Positions 25,744 through 34,626 of a stretch of DNA of 64,000 nucleotides are shown here, piece after piece. Within the stretch, counting starts at the first letter, position 1; every line of letters starts with the position of its first letter. Below the pieces are notes generated by a model that worked only from the letters and a program-made list of their open reading frames with translations, had not been told where the DNA came from and ran no database searches. The position numbers and the translations under genes were made by a program. The stretch is from an uncultured Halobacteriovorax sp. (GTDB taxonomy: Bacteria > Bdellovibrionota > Bacteriovoracia > Bacteriovoracales > Bacteriovoracaceae). The stretch lies in contig CAJXVS010000008.1 in the NCBI GenBank assembly GCA_913061265.1, forward strand, positions 1 through 64,000, in the 5' to 3' direction.

Positions 25744-27030
25744 ATGAAAATTCACGCCTCAATCCTCTTTGTATTTGTACTAGTCATTTCTGCCTTTTCA
25801 TCCAAAAGTTTGGCCGGCGATAGTGCCTTTAGCGTCTCTTTTGGCCCAGTTCAAATAGGTGACTCCAGAGTCCCACTAGAACTTAATGATTTTAAGGTGG
25901 AAAAAGAATTTAAAAGCCCTTTTGTAAAATCAAACCTCATCAAGGGTTCTGTCCAATGGATAAGAAGTAGCAGCAACCTTCTTACTCCAAGGGCCCGTAT
26001 GGGGATTCATATCTTGAAGAACCAAAACAATATCCATATTGAGTTTGGTGGAAAAAACGTCATCCCTCAAAAAAGAGGCAAGTATCTTTATACTGAATTA
26101 TTTGTGAACCTTTTTGACCCAGGAGTTATTAAGATCGTTCAAAGTAATACGGTCATCGAAAAGCTTCATACCTTTTCTGAGATCATCGACAAGAAGAAGA
26201 ACACTAAGTTAATCGATTATAGCTGTGTAAGATATGGACTAAATATAAAAGGTCTTGATGATGTTTATATGAGCGTTGGTTGCCGCTTGGAGAGAGTTGG
26301 TACTTGGGGATACGAAAAGCCCTTCTTAGAGGTTACTTTCTCTGCCACTAATATTTCTCTTATCAATGGAAAGAAACCGCCTTTTACTACCTTTATAAAA
26401 GATAACTCTCCTGTCTCTTTTAAGGTTGTAGATCAAGAAGGTAAACATAGGTCAGTTCAATTAGAGGCCAGGTTACCTAAAAGATTAAACAGAGTGAAGA
26501 CCGCTTTTGGCTTTGGTCCTGCCGGGCTTTACGGAGAATCGGTCATTAAAAAAGATGACTGGAAGATCGCTCCAGTTCTCTACCTTTATGGAAAACTAGA
26601 GCTGACCCGCCACACCAGCGTAAGAGTCTTTGATGCCCTGGCCTACAACAAGACCATCTTTAATAATTCTGGATTCTATTTTGCCTATCAATTAGCAGAC
26701 GCTCTTGATGGGCGCCTTGAGATCGTTCCCCTTTTAGGGGCGCAAGGACTTTATTTCAAGCAAGGTGATGGACTCTCTGAAGCGCAAAATAAAGTTATCT
26801 TCCCTCAAGGAGCTGAAATCAATTATAAGAATGCTTTTGGAGTAGAGAATTACCTTATAAGCTTTGGAATCTTCCTCTCTACTCAAAGTGACGTAGAATA
26901 CACGAATACTTGGGTGCGATGGGGAAAAGGTCCTTTTTGGGAGTTTAATTATATTACTTGGGGGCAAAATGGATATGTCTCTAAGATGGCGGGTCTCTCT
27001 ATAGGCCTTCCACTTATGAACTTCTTTTAA
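25744..27030 (+). CDS. Probable outer-membrane beta-barrel protein, unknown
   Basis: 428 residues with a signal peptide (to about residue 24, …KSLAG). Residues 25-250 are mixed; the C-terminal 180 residues are rich in alternating aromatic strands (KIAPVLYLYGKLELT, SGFYFAYQLADAL, VRWGKGPFWEFNYITWG) and the chain ends in Phe (LPLMNFF), both typical of outer-membrane barrels. The stop overlaps that of the convergent FecR gene in a shared TTAA. No named family recognised. Confidence 0.6.
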   Translation: MKIHASILFVFVLVISAFSSKSLAGDSAFSVSFGPVQIGDSRVPLELNDFKVEKEFKSPFVKSNLIKGSVQWIRSSSNLLTPRARMGIHILKNQNNIHIEFGGKNVIPQKRGKYLYTELFVNLFDPGVIKIVQSNTVIEKLHTFSEIIDKKKNTKLIDYSCVRYGLNIKGLDDVYMSVGCRLERVGTWGYEKPFLEVTFSATNISLINGKKPPFTTFIKDNSPVSFKVVDQEGKHRSVQLEARLPKRLNRVKTAFGFGPAGLYGESVIKKDDWKIAPVLYLYGKLELTRHTSVRVFDALAYNKTIFNNSGFYFAYQLADALDGRLEIVPLLGAQGLYFKQGDGLSEAQNKVIFPQGAEINYKNAFGVENYLISFGIFLSTQSDVEYTNTWVRWGKGPFWEFNYITWGQNGYVSKMAGLSIGLPLMNFF

Positions 27031-28076
27031 TCTTCACCTATTGAATCAAGAAGCGCCTGCTTCTTTCTTTGCTCGTCTTCGAAGTTCTTTACATCAGAGC
27101 CGACTTCATTGATCTTCGAAACAGGGCTTGCCTTCTTAAAAGTGCTAACCCCTTTTTCCGCAATAGCTCCTCCAACTTCAAGAACCTTTCCCATCACTGA
27201 CTTGATCATACCGCCGGTTTTTGTTTTACCAGCGGCTTCGCCTACATTTTCACTTATCTGAGAGATCGTTTTCCTTTGCATCTTAGAGCGCTTACTTTTC
27301 CACTCATCTTTTATAAGATTGCTGGCCTTTGGATCATAAAGATCGATTCCACTTCCCTTTGATAGTTTACTCCAGTTAATCTTCTCTACCCATTTATCTT
27401 CGGTGACCGTTTCAATCATGCCATCATTTTTTATTAAGGTCCCTTGTTCTTGCATAACAAATGTAGACTTTTTAGGGTCTATACCAAAGACCTTAACAAT
27501 TCCTTCTCTTACTGCTAACTGAGAGCGTCCCTTAGTCTTGTTGTGTAAGTAAAGAAACTGAGTTCCTCTTATTTGTAATTTTGATACGGGGGATGTGATC
27601 TCTAAGAAGTGGCTCTTTCCTTGGTTAACAAAGTCTACCAGGAGAGCTCCTTTTTTAAGATCGAAGATATTGTACTGCATATTAATATCAGAGCGTTCGC
27701 GGCTTTGAATTTTAGTGATCTTAAATTCAGAACCAGAGAAGACCTTGATGGTTGAATTATTAGCAAAGCTTAATATAGCGACACTTTTTTTATGAGTAAT
27801 GATTTCATCTTTAAAACCGAGGACCATTCCTTTTCTTACATCAACACTAATTCCCTTTTTTATTACCTCTACCGACCCTGTAAAATTGCGAAGGATGACT
27901 TTTCTTTCCTGGGATATTTTAAAGGCCGTATTTCGAACCGGAGCCTCTTTCGCCTCAGCTATCTTGGCCTTAGGAGAAGCTTTTCCTTTAAACATCTGTC
28001 CTGGGCGCATGCGAATCATCATGCCTGTATAAACAATCATGATGAAAGAAATAAGATAGAAGAGTTTTTTAATCAT
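27027..28076 (-). CDS. Membrane-anchored FecR-domain protein
   Basis: 349 residues: one N-terminal membrane segment (about 4-21) and then a FecR-type domain at about 60-210, with DVRKGMVLGFKDEIIT, AILSFANNSTIKVFSGSEFKI, LKKGALLVDF and LQIRGTQFLYLH followed by LAVREGIVKV. FecR domains usually sense or transmit periplasmic signals. The C-terminal third is basic and helical. No sigma factor is adjacent, so the partner is unknown. Its stop overlaps the convergent gene's stop. Confidence 0.72.
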   Translation of the reverse strand: MIKKLFYLISFIMIVYTGMMIRMRPGQMFKGKASPKAKIAEAKEAPVRNTAFKISQERKVILRNFTGSVEVIKKGISVDVRKGMVLGFKDEIITHKKSVAILSFANNSTIKVFSGSEFKITKIQSRERSDINMQYNIFDLKKGALLVDFVNQGKSHFLEITSPVSKLQIRGTQFLYLHNKTKGRSQLAVREGIVKVFGIDPKKSTFVMQEQGTLIKNDGMIETVTEDKWVEKINWSKLSKGSGIDLYDPKASNLIKDEWKSKRSKMQRKTISQISENVGEAAGKTKTGGMIKSVMGKVLEVGGAIAEKGVSTFKKASPVSKINEVGSDVKNFEDEQRKKQALLDSIGED

Positions 28077-28123
28077 TCCCCACTATTATAAGAGATGTAG
28101 AGAAATTTTATAGAGGAAAAATA

Positions 28124-28396
28124 CTATCTTTTATAAAGGGAGAACGCCAAGATCGGATCAAGTTTTTTAATCAACTTTTCAAGGTTTAAGACTAACTCAT
28201 CAATAAAGCTCTTTAAGACCATAAAGCCTGAGTAGCTTGTTACGTTGTTCAAGAGATCTTGTAAGATTCCCTCAAGTATAGAGATAACAGGAGCAAGGCC
28301 CAATTTCTTAACAAGAGCATCAAAGAGGTTTGTAGCTTCTTCAACATCTTGTCCTTTATTAGTCACAACAAATAAGGGGTTCTTAGTTTTAGTGTT
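28124..28396 (-). CDS. Small protein coupled to ParA-like ATPase
   Basis: 90 residues from ATG 28396 (MNTKTKNPLFVV), which overlaps the parA-like stop by 8 bases; a longer in-frame start would reach further into that gene and is less likely. The chain is helical and hydrophobic in places (LVKKLGLAPVISILEGILQDLL) without a clear membrane segment. It is the natural candidate for a partner or cargo adaptor of the ATPase. No family recognised; it does not look like ParB. Confidence 0.55.
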   Translation of the reverse strand, partial: NTKTKNPLFVVTNKGQDVEEATNLFDALVKKLGLAPVISILEGILQDLLNNVTSYSGFMVLKSFIDELVLNLEKLIKKLDPILAFSLYKR

Positions 28397-29258
28397 CATA
28401 CTGCTCGTTCCATTTTGTGATAATCCCTGCAAGCCCACTAAAACGTTTTTGAAGGGGTAGGTATTCTTTAGACTTATAAGAAAAAACCGATTTCTTCTGG
28501 GCCTGGCTTTTTACTAATTGGGCACGGTTGAAAAAAGGATCAACCGTCAAAGCATGTTCTCTCTCTTCTGTGATCACTTTTAAATCTTTAGATTCTTGCT
28601 TGCGCCTTAGATCAACCATATTTGGTATATGAGCTAAGACATCAGGGGCCCTAGTAATTCCCATTTCACTAACATCACCTAAGACATCATAAAAATGAGC
28701 AAGACCTTTTCTTGAAAACTCATCCGCTTTAAAAGGAATCATTACCCCTTGACTAGCGCAGAGAATATTCACTACAAGTAGACCTAGTGTAGGGGGACAA
28801 TCAACAATTATATAATCATATCTCTTTAAAAGATCGTTCTTTTCTAGGAATGTTTTTAGGATCAATTGCCTAGGAGAATTTATCCCTGCAACTGAAAGTT
28901 CAAAACCACTTAACTCTTGCCCGGCCGGGAGAAGATCAACCCCCTTATCTTTTATTAAAACATCATCAACTAAAGAGCCAACATGAAGGGCCTTAAGCTC
29001 TCGAATACTATTGATAAGGAGATGATGGATATGGGTTTCGCCTGTTTTTTCCGCATCAAAAAGAAGGGAGAGGTTGGCCTGAGGGTCAAGATCGAGGCAG
29101 AGAACCTTATGCCCTTCTTCAGCTAAGGCAAAGGCAGTATTATAGGCCATAGTCGTCTTCCCAACGCCACCCTTTTGATTAAGAAAAGAGATAACCTTCC
29201 CTTTAGGTAAATCATCAGCATGAGGTTGTTCTTTAAACTTTGAAAAAAATGAAGCCAT
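28389..29258 (-). CDS. ParA/MinD-family ATPase
   Basis: 289 residues. Deviant Walker A at about residues 27-36 (LNQKGGVGKTTMAYN) with the signature Lys, Walker A' (VLCLDLDPQANLSLLF) and Walker B (DYIIVDCPPTLGLLV) are complete. Such ATPases form gradients on the nucleoid or membrane to place DNA, chemoreceptor arrays or other cargo. No parB and no parS-like sites were seen nearby; instead a 90-residue protein overlaps its 3' end. An orphan, cargo-positioning role is therefore more likely than plasmid-type partition. Confidence 0.9.
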   Translation of the reverse strand: MASFFSKFKEQPHADDLPKGKVISFLNQKGGVGKTTMAYNTAFALAEEGHKVLCLDLDPQANLSLLFDAEKTGETHIHHLLINSIRELKALHVGSLVDDVLIKDKGVDLLPAGQELSGFELSVAGINSPRQLILKTFLEKNDLLKRYDYIIVDCPPTLGLLVVNILCASQGVMIPFKADEFSRKGLAHFYDVLGDVSEMGITRAPDVLAHIPNMVDLRRKQESKDLKVITEEREHALTVDPFFNRAQLVKSQAQKKSVFSYKSKEYLPLQKRFSGLAGIITKWNEQYEH

Positions 29259-29373
29259 GGCCTTTTCCTTTAAGTATTCGAATAAGAAAATAGTAACAAG
29301 AGCTGACTCAGGGGAAAAGTTTACTTTTTATGAATGTAAAGGAATCAAGACCTTAGTCGATAGAAACGACGCG

Positions 29374-32300
29374 TTATTCTGAGTAACCCGTGACTGGGGC
29401 AACACATCTAAAGCCTACATCGATCATGGTGTCTTTCTTATCTGTTTCCGTGAAGTTAGTTTGCCCAGCCGCTGATTGGACCGTACTAGCATTTCCACTA
29501 ACAATGGCAAAAGCGAAGGTACTGGCCACTCCATCATTATTGATAGCGCTTACTATATCTCTTGGAACAGAAGTTACATTCCCTGCAGTATCTCTAAGAG
29601 TCACTTGAATTTGACCTGTAACGGCGTTAGCTGACACAACTTCCGCTGCTGTATTAGCAGAGAGGTTAATAAACTCTAGATTAGGAGTTACTCCTGTTCC
29701 AACTTGAACAATAGTAACGTCTCCTACGGTTAAATAACTTCTAGCAGAATCCGTACAAGGAAGAAGCTCTAAGGCATAGACACCAGCTCCAGTGCCATCT
29801 AAGTAAGATCCCCCAGTGGCCATGCCACCACAACCAGTTGCCTCTGCGGCAATAGTAGCAGAATCAAAGTTAACAATATCATCTCTTAGCTGAGTCGAAG
29901 TGATCCCTGAAGTTGGCCCGATTTCAAAGAGAAAGTCTAAGATATTGGAAGCCGAAAAGTTTGAATTAAAGTCAGTCACTACAGGTAGTCCCATGGGTAT
30001 CACGAAGCGACCTGCGCTGTTTCTTTCATCCTCTAAGGCCCAAGAATCGATTCCACCATCACAAGCATCATCAGAATTTGAATCCACACAAGGGCCTATA
30101 GCACCATCTAATAAGTATTTTTTAAACCACTGATCAGAGCCATCACCGTAGCGCATGTCTGTCCCTGTAGTAGCAAGGGCACTTGTGTCTCCAGTGATCT
30201 GCGCTTCACAAAAAGAAGCTCCATAGCGGTCCCCTGCATTTAATAAGGTCACATCTGACCAAGTCGTAAGACCGTCAGTATTCACATAGCAAGTAGCGCC
30301 GTCTAAATAATAAGTTCCAATGGCCGCAGTAAAAGTCGCTGAAGGATCACCCCCGCCTGTACACTGGCTATTAGCAGTATTACACCCCGTTCTTGAATAA
30401 GGACAAGTGCTATGACAATTGAATCTTTCGTTAGTCCACTCAGCAACATTCCCGACATGATCTTGAACACCAAAGCGAGACTTACAAGTATTGGTTTGAT
30501 TACTACCGGTCATCATACTTCTGATATTAGAAGTTGCTGTCCCAGGCAGAGAATAAAAAGTATTAGAATCAGGCACTGCTACATCAGAATAAGTAGCAGC
30601 GAAACCATTCGCTTGAGAACTATTACACTTAGCAGAACTATTAAGAGAAAGACCTGTTTCGATAGTTGTTAGATTAGCGTCAGTATTATTATCTGTATCC
30701 CAAAGGCTATAGGCCATTTGCTCTTTTCTAGATGGAAGAGTCTTAGAAATGGCTGCAGGAGCGGCAAACCCAATTGAACCTGTCTGGCTCCACGTTTGGT
30801 TTGAGCAAAAAGTATTACTATTAGTTTGAGAAATATTTACTAAGGGAGGAAGATGACCTTTTATATAGCCAGCAATGGCACTTGCTCCAGTTACTTCTGC
30901 CCAATTCCCTGCTCCAGTTCCCGTTGCTGCATAACACTTTCCATTTGATCTTGAATAATAAATATCTCCTATAGCAGTGGCTAAAATACCGGTGTCAGTT
31001 ATAGGATCATTAATCCCAATACAACTTCCATCTGCCGTTCCGCTACATGTAGGCGCTCCTGAGTAATCACAACCGGCTTCAAAGCGGTCAACAATAAGAT
31101 CTTGCCCGATATCGTAGAAGTTTCCACCAGGAACACCGCCACTATCTCCAGGACCTTCATAAGAACATCTATAGTTATTATTGGGATCAATAGAAGTCGA
31201 ATTCATAAGCGTACATATTGAACTATTCACCATCCATCTGTGGACGAAAACCGTATTATCAGGCGGAGAGAGAACTCTTAAGAGCTTAAAGACTTCATCA
31301 GTATTAGTTGATATGCCTTGAATGATAGGCCTTACTTCGTAGTAATAAACTGTATTTGGAATTGGTGGATAAATTGAATTGATTGCGTTATCCGTAAAGG
31401 TCGTTGTAGAAGAAGAAATTGTATTTCTATTAATAGGAGCATTGTAATTAAATTGGTCACTCTCCAACCTTCTAAAGACCTGGTGCTCTGAAATAGATTC
31501 ACTAGCAGGAATAGGATCGAAGGCTTCCCACTCGATAGTGATCTCACCAGCTGCGTTATAAACAACCCAGTTACTATTAGTAGCGGCCGTTGATCTATAA
31601 CAAGTTGAATTGGTTTCATCAAAATAGAATTGGTTTCTATCTGTTGCCGTATAGGTTCCGTTTGGATCGGCCGTACCGATACAACTTGCCCCTAAAGCAT
31701 TACAATCCGTTATAAGATAACTAGGCGTGACCGCGCAATAAGTATTAAGTGCTGTCCAAGTCGTTCCTGCTGCTGCTGCCTTATAACACTGATTATTAGC
31801 TGAATCGTAATAAAGAACATTAGCAGCATCAGCTGTCACAACACCATTTGGTGTAGAGGTCCCTTTACAGATTCCCCCTGCCCCACATTTATCAACATTG
31901 AATGAGCAGACAAAGTTTTCATCCCCTGTGACTGCGCTATCTTCAATAAACTGATCAAACTTATTAAACTTAGGCCCCTCTGCTGTAATATTCTTCCAAC
32001 CATTATGAATGGCAGAAAAACCGTTCACTGTAAAAGCAAATTGATAACTAGCACTGGCACCACTTAAATCTTCAGTCGTAATTGTAATATTCGCAGTCCC
32101 TGTCACACCAATTTGCGGCGTAATGTCTAAACGAAAGGTCTCTTCCCCTTCACTTGTTGCGCCTCCAAAAGCGACACCTGGCATGGCACCAACTGTTTGA
32201 AGCACATTATTAAAATAAGGGCGAACACTTCCGCTTGGAACTAAGATCACATTATCTGAAACAATAGAAGTAACACCGATCGTATCAGTGTCTTCTGAGC

Positions 32301-34392
32301 CTGCTCCACCTTCATCTATTCCAATATTATCTATTATAAAGGTGCCTTCACCTTCGTTAACTAATACGTCTTGAATAAAAGAGCCACTTTGTAGCTCCCA
32401 GGCTGAAACACTCGTTGATTTCCAGCAAACCCCTTCTGCCTTATTAAAAAAGACGATAGGTTTGCTAGCCGTGTGAGTTGTAGGTGAAATTGAAAGGTCA
32501 TCTGGATTTGAATCAGCAAGACAGCCAAGACCACCACAGGCGTTGAGATCATTATAGTTACTATAATTACAGATCACCGGATTATCATTAGTTGCTGTAA
32601 TACTTATATAAACGGTCCGGGTCTGAGAAGTGCCCGATCCGTCAGTTGCCGTATAAGTAAATGAATCAGCATATCCAGCAGCTCCATCAACTCTTGCAAT
32701 TGCTCCGATAGTCGAAACATTCCCAGGAGTCGCCGTAACCGAAATTAATTGTGAAGCAATACTATGAGCAGCAAGAGCTGTTGTAATATCTGTTGCTGCT
32801 GTAGTGCCTGCTTGATCGACATAGATAGTAATACTGTCAGCGCTAGGATCAACAATGATCTGAGGATCATTACCAATATTAAAACCTGCTGCTATCGTTA
32901 TAGTCGTTGTATTAAAAGAAGTTCCAGGAACAAGAGATGCAAATGAAATCTCTCCGGCCAACGTCCAAGTGGCCGCTGCTGGAGTTCCTGTATTTTGAAG
33001 GTTTCCACTAGTAGGCGTATAGGTACAACCAGTTTTAGTAAAGCTTGATCCCGCGTCCATACAAGAGGCTAAGCTTCCAGCTGTTGGAGCAGTAACGATT
33101 GCGTAAGTAACAGAGCCAGGAATTTCATCCCAAGCGTCAGGGATAGTTAGAGCCTGAGCTCCAGCAACATGAGTTGCCCCAGCGGCTTCTGCAAAGGTTA
33201 CACCTACGGCCGAATAGGCAACAGGAGCATCGTTCACATCAGTGATGGGTACATTAAAGGTTTGTTGATTTGAAGTAACCACTTCAGTTGTATCATTCAC
33301 ATAATAAGCAACTAAGGGTCCAGCACTAGCGTTAGCTGAAGAGTCTGTATTTTGCTTTGGTAAAACTGCCACTTCACAAGTTCCAGCACCAGTGACTGCA
33401 TTGACTTCACAAGTACAAGCACTGGTTTGAAAAAAGTCACCACCAGTAACTGAGTCAGGATTTACAACACAATTATAAACATCTGGTAATGAAAAGTGAG
33501 CCGTGTCTGGTTCAGAAAAAGCGAGCTGACTTGTTGAAGAGGCTGAAGAAAAGGTTGCTGCCGTATCTTCAGTTAAGGCCAGCGAGAATGTTCCTGCTGT
33601 TGTACTTGCTATAGGATTATCATCAAAGATTACACCTTGATTAAAAGTAACTGTAATATCTTCAGTCGCCCCAAGTGAATCAGAAACACGAATGACCATT
33701 TGATCACTAGTTAAAAATTCTTCGTTTAAAGCTGGAGTATAATCAAGGGTTCCCGTTGATGTTAATGCGTAAGTTAAATGTTTTGTTGGTGGCGTGATAA
33801 CTGAATAAGTAAGAGGCGTATTGTTCTCACTTGGCGCTCCTCCTAAAGAATCATCAACAGATGCTGAAACAGCAACATTCACTGAAGCAATCGCCGTATC
33901 TTCATTTACAGTTATAGCAAAGTTAGCAACTGTTGGCTTATCATTGATCGAAGCTACCGTGACTGAAACATATTGGGTAGCACTTGTTCCATCATCATCT
34001 TGAATAGTATAGAAAAAGTCAGCTGCTCCATTAAAGTTAGCATCTGGTGTAAGGTTGATTGAACATGCCCCGCCCGTACAATTACAAAGTGGCAGAACTG
34101 TAAAAAGATTGGCATCTAGAGAAGAGACAGTGCAAGTAAAAGCTAAGTCACTATTAATATCAGTATAAGTAAGAGCAACACTAGTCGTTCCTGAATCTTC
34201 AAGAAGAGAAAGTGCTGTCAGCGTTGGTGTTGGAGCCTGTTGAGTAACAATGGCGCCTTGACATGATCTCGAAGGAGTATCAAATGTTTGCCCAGCCGCG
34301 CAGTCAGGCTTCTCCGTTTTCTTAGAAGCGCCACCAAGGCAGCCCACCAAGAAAACCAACATGAATATGGTTATGTATCCTATTTTCTTCAT
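29374..34392 (-). CDS. Giant lipoprotein: cadherin-like repeats plus FGE-like C-terminal domain with Cys modules
   Basis: 1672 residues. Lipobox LVGC gives a lipidated Cys18. Residues about 45-600 hold cadherin-like/Ig-like repeats (VNEDTAIASVNV; ASINDKPTVANF; ITATNDNPVI; DINDAPV-type linkers). The C-terminal 600 residues fit the formylglycine-generating-enzyme/sulfatase-modifying-factor fold: FDRFEAGC-like start, KTLPSRKEQMAYSLWD, SRFGVQDHVGNVAEWT, ATGGSYLDG and the ending VGFRCVAPV. Five copies of a Cys module (…C.G…P…YY…CY…W) lie at about residues 607-669, 827-884, 887-945, 1107-1167 and 1325-1381; the last two sit inside the FGE region. Catalytic Cys pairs of true FGE could not be assigned. 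Probably a surface adhesin. Confidence 0.7.
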   Translation of the reverse strand: MKKIGYITIFMLVFLVGCLGGASKKTEKPDCAAGQTFDTPSRSCQGAIVTQQAPTPTLTALSLLEDSGTTSVALTYTDINSDLAFTCTVSSLDANLFTVLPLCNCTGGACSINLTPDANFNGAADFFYTIQDDDGTSATQYVSVTVASINDKPTVANFAITVNEDTAIASVNVAVSASVDDSLGGAPSENNTPLTYSVITPPTKHLTYALTSTGTLDYTPALNEEFLTSDQMVIRVSDSLGATEDITVTFNQGVIFDDNPIASTTAGTFSLALTEDTAATFSSASSTSQLAFSEPDTAHFSLPDVYNCVVNPDSVTGGDFFQTSACTCEVNAVTGAGTCEVAVLPKQNTDSSANASAGPLVAYYVNDTTEVVTSNQQTFNVPITDVNDAPVAYSAVGVTFAEAAGATHVAGAQALTIPDAWDEIPGSVTYAIVTAPTAGSLASCMDAGSSFTKTGCTYTPTSGNLQNTGTPAAATWTLAGEISFASLVPGTSFNTTTITIAAGFNIGNDPQIIVDPSADSITIYVDQAGTTAATDITTALAAHSIASQLISVTATPGNVSTIGAIARVDGAAGYADSFTYTATDGSGTSQTRTVYISITATNDNPVICNYSNYNDLNACGGLGCLADSNPDDLSISPTTHTASKPIVFFNKAEGVCWKSTSVSAWELQSGSFIQDVLVNEGEGTFIIDNIGIDEGGAGSEDTDTIGVTSIVSDNVILVPSGSVRPYFNNVLQTVGAMPGVAFGGATSEGEETFRLDITPQIGVTGTANITITTEDLSGASASYQFAFTVNGFSAIHNGWKNITAEGPKFNKFDQFIEDSAVTGDENFVCSFNVDKCGAGGICKGTSTPNGVVTADAANVLYYDSANNQCYKAAAAGTTWTALNTYCAVTPSYLITDCNALGASCIGTADPNGTYTATDRNQFYFDETNSTCYRSTAATNSNWVVYNAAGEITIEWEAFDPIPASESISEHQVFRRLESDQFNYNAPINRNTISSSTTTFTDNAINSIYPPIPNTVYYYEVRPIIQGISTNTDEVFKLLRVLSPPDNTVFVHRWMVNSSICTLMNSTSIDPNNNYRCSYEGPGDSGGVPGGNFYDIGQDLIVDRFEAGCDYSGAPTCSGTADGSCIGINDPITDTGILATAIGDIYYSRSNGKCYAATGTGAGNWAEVTGASAIAGYIKGHLPPLVNISQTNSNTFCSNQTWSQTGSIGFAAPAAISKTLPSRKEQMAYSLWDTDNNTDANLTTIETGLSLNSSAKCNSSQANGFAATYSDVAVPDSNTFYSLPGTATSNIRSMMTGSNQTNTCKSRFGVQDHVGNVAEWTNERFNCHSTCPYSRTGCNTANSQCTGGGDPSATFTAAIGTYYLDGATCYVNTDGLTTWSDVTLLNAGDRYGASFCEAQITGDTSALATTGTDMRYGDGSDQWFKKYLLDGAIGPCVDSNSDDACDGGIDSWALEDERNSAGRFVIPMGLPVVTDFNSNFSASNILDFLFEIGPTSGITSTQLRDDIVNFDSATIAAEATGCGGMATGGSYLDGTGAGVYALELLPCTDSARSYLTVGDVTIVQVGTGVTPNLEFINLSANTAAEVVSANAVTGQIQVTLRDTAGNVTSVPRDIVSAINNDGVASTFAFAIVSGNASTVQSAAGQTNFTETDKKDTMIDVGFRCVAPVTGYSE

Positions 34393-34626
34393 CTAACCTT
34401 TAAGTCGAGAATCCCACATCCTCGTCTCTCCTTTTCGCCCATTTAGAGGCCTAACTTTAATAAAACCCTCTATAGTGATATTTTCCCCCTAAAGGCGGTC
34501 AAGGAATCTTCATATGTACTTTTTGGAATAATTTCGGATGGTTACTTAGGTATTGCCTAGAAACGGAGTCATTCTAAGTTCTGAGAATCTAGCATTTATT
34601 TTTGGCTAAAAGACCAAAATTGGCCA

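Noticed and set aside
29390-34003. Several plus-strand open frames inside the giant lipoprotein gene
   Set aside because: They lie opposite a much longer coherent minus-strand gene with signal, domains and repeats; no ribosome sites or domains of their own.
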